A stretch of 64,000 nucleotides of DNA from Mortierella sp. BCC40632 (Eukaryota; Mortierellomycota; Mortierellomycetes; Mortierellales; Mortierellaceae): positions 328,501-392,500 of the forward strand of contig WAEK01000003.1 of the NCBI GenBank assembly GCA_011634665.1, read 5' to 3'. Each line of letters starts with the position of its first letter. The first letter of the stretch is position 1. The notes under the pieces were generated by a model that saw nothing but the letters and a program-made list of their open reading frames with translations, did no database searches and had not been told where the DNA came from. The translations under genes were made by a program, and so were the position numbers. Shown piece by piece: positions 62,810-64,000 of this stretch.

Positions 62810-63131
62810 AACTCTGGAAGCTGTAATCTCTCTCGACCTCTTCTTATTATCATTTTTCGACGCCATGCTACCCCCCCCCCCTTTTTTCCAATGAAAAAAA
62901 AGAAAGAAAGAAAGAAGCAAGTCGTCTTTTGTTATTTTACCAGGCTCTGTCGTTCTCTCTCTTCTCCGCTCTCGATTGACACGTCCCACTCTAAACCATT
63001 TGGCATACAAGTTGTATAATAGCGCTCCATCCCAAAAAAATAAATCGTTTCCTTTATTAAAAAAAAAACAAAAAACACCTTTACGCAAAGACAAAGAGTC
63101 TCTAGAATCGTCTCTCTCCTCGAGGTCTATT
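62810..63131. other. Convergent 3' flanks of UTP11 and the hydrolase gene
   Basis: 322 bases between facing stop codons, with a C run (62872-62881), AAAG repeats (62896-62917), AAATAAA near 63038 and an A run at 63060-63068. No gene seen. Confidence 0.6.
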
Positions 63132-63293
63132 TTAGATCTTTAGGCCACGACGCTTGGCGGTAAATGCATCCAGAACCTCCTCTCGAGTGAAAAAACCATT
63201 AATCTCCTCCTCGAATTCAACAGGCCGCTCGAACGCGGCGAAATGGCCACCTTCTGGGAACTCGTGCCAAGAGAGAATATTCATGTAGTCGCT

Positions 63294-63324
<31 letters not shown>

Positions 63325-64000
63325 AGTCGAGACAAAATTACATTTCAAATGGTTAATCACAAATAAGCTGTGCAAAAAATCAAAAAGAGTATGAGAGAGA
63401 AGCAGGTACAAAATAAAGTCGTGGAGGTCACTTACTCAGCCCAAGCCTTGGGAACCATAAAGAGCTCCTTGCGCCATACACCAACGCCGACGGGGACTTT
63501 GGATGGCACAGGGATTCTCATCATCCAATCAATGTCCTTGGTATGCACCGCTTCATAGTAGATCCGCATTGAGGACGTGATCGATTGTGTACTGTGGTAA
63601 ATCATTACCTGCGTCAAGAGCTCCGTCTTGGTAAAAGGCCACGTGTCGGGTTTGTACGGGTCTAGATCTGCCCAGGAGAGATACTTTTCAGTCAACCATG
63701 ACAACAGTCCCACGGGCGAGTCTTCGAGTGCATAACCAAGTGTCTGCGGTTTGGTTGCCTGGATAAAGAAGTAAGCTCCTTCTTCCGCCGCATAGACCTT
63801 TAGTCCCTCGATCGAGGCTATTTCACGAGGGTTGTTACGGTAGACCAGCTTGGGCAGTGCAAAGCCTGTGATCGCTTTAAGGAACTGGAAAGGACGCGTC
63901 CAAGGGCGAGGAGGAAGACAAGGCAACATGTTGATATGGATTGCCAAACAATGCTCTGGGTAAAGCGTGGCAATTGTCCGGGAGATAAGTGCACCCCAGT
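63132..64000 (-). CDS. Epoxide-hydrolase-type alpha/beta hydrolase (5' part outside the window)
   Basis: Partial gene; the N-terminal part lies beyond 64000. Visible exons on the minus strand are 63436-64000 (open at its 5' side) and 63132-63291. The fragment begins WGALISRTIATLYPEHCLAIH, which follows the nucleophile elbow (GGDWG in this family) just outside the window. It continues with a cap region containing GYALEDSPVGLLSWLTEK, a family signature of microsomal-type epoxide hydrolases (EPHX1-like), the acidic region, and the histidine block HEFPEGGHFAAFERPVEF that holds the catalytic His. The end is KRRGLKI. The expected reaction is hydrolysis of epoxides to diols; the substrate is unknown and the nucleophile Asp could not be checked here. 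Confidence 0.9.

Overview
The window is nuclear DNA of a fungus. The genes are intron-rich: most have 1 to 8 introns, usually short, with GT-AG ends and pyrimidine-rich 3' ends. The leaders are CT-rich, and the gene set (AKR1-type palmitoyltransferase, CTP1-type citrate carrier, UTP6, UTP11, bS6m/Mrp17) is fungal. Retention of DONSON, Gemin2 and a BAG6-like protein, all missing from budding yeast, together with the many microsatellites, suggests an early-diverging lineage such as a Mortierella-like species. That placement is inference. No transposase, reverse transcriptase, tRNA, rRNA or CRISPR array was recognised.

I can support 18 protein-coding genes. Where exon joins are given, phase was followed across every junction and the summed coding length is a multiple of three. 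Left to right: RAB4-type GTPase (+, first exon unresolved); DONSON replication factor (-); BAG6-like ubiquitin-like-domain protein (+); RDH-type short-chain dehydrogenase (+); mitochondrial HSP10 (-); mitochondrial ribosomal protein bS6m (+); AKR1-type ankyrin/DHHC palmitoyltransferase (-); a secreted Thr/Pro-rich protein of unknown family (-); YDJ1-type DnaJ (-); UTP6 (+); mitochondrial citrate carrier (+); S-adenosylmethionine decarboxylase (+); a disordered single-pass membrane protein (-); an HMG-box protein with a very long low-complexity N-terminus (+); a large disordered membrane protein with a putative LEA-2 domain (-); Gemin2 (-); UTP11 (+); and an epoxide-hydrolase-type alpha/beta hydrolase cut by the window end (-).

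There is no gene cluster or operon. Several housekeeping genes are arranged head to head over short shared upstream regions: DONSON/BAG6-like, HSP10/bS6m, YDJ1/UTP6 and GEMIN2/UTP11. Functional themes recur by chance or by co-regulation: ribosome biogenesis (UTP6, UTP11), snRNP assembly (GEMIN2), protein folding and quality control (HSP10, YDJ1, BAG6-like) and mitochondrial function (HSP10, bS6m, citrate carrier). The gene-poor parts (32.8-35.4 kb, 40.5-48.1 kb, 56.9-60.0 kb) are filled with CT/GA tracts and homopolymers.

The observations most worth following are the fungal DONSON and Gemin2 orthologues, each assembled here from several exons; the 3-nt first coding exon of HSP10; the GC-AG intron of UTP6; the long TATA-driven leader of the AdoMetDC gene; and the consistent sense-strand orientation of the CT tracts.
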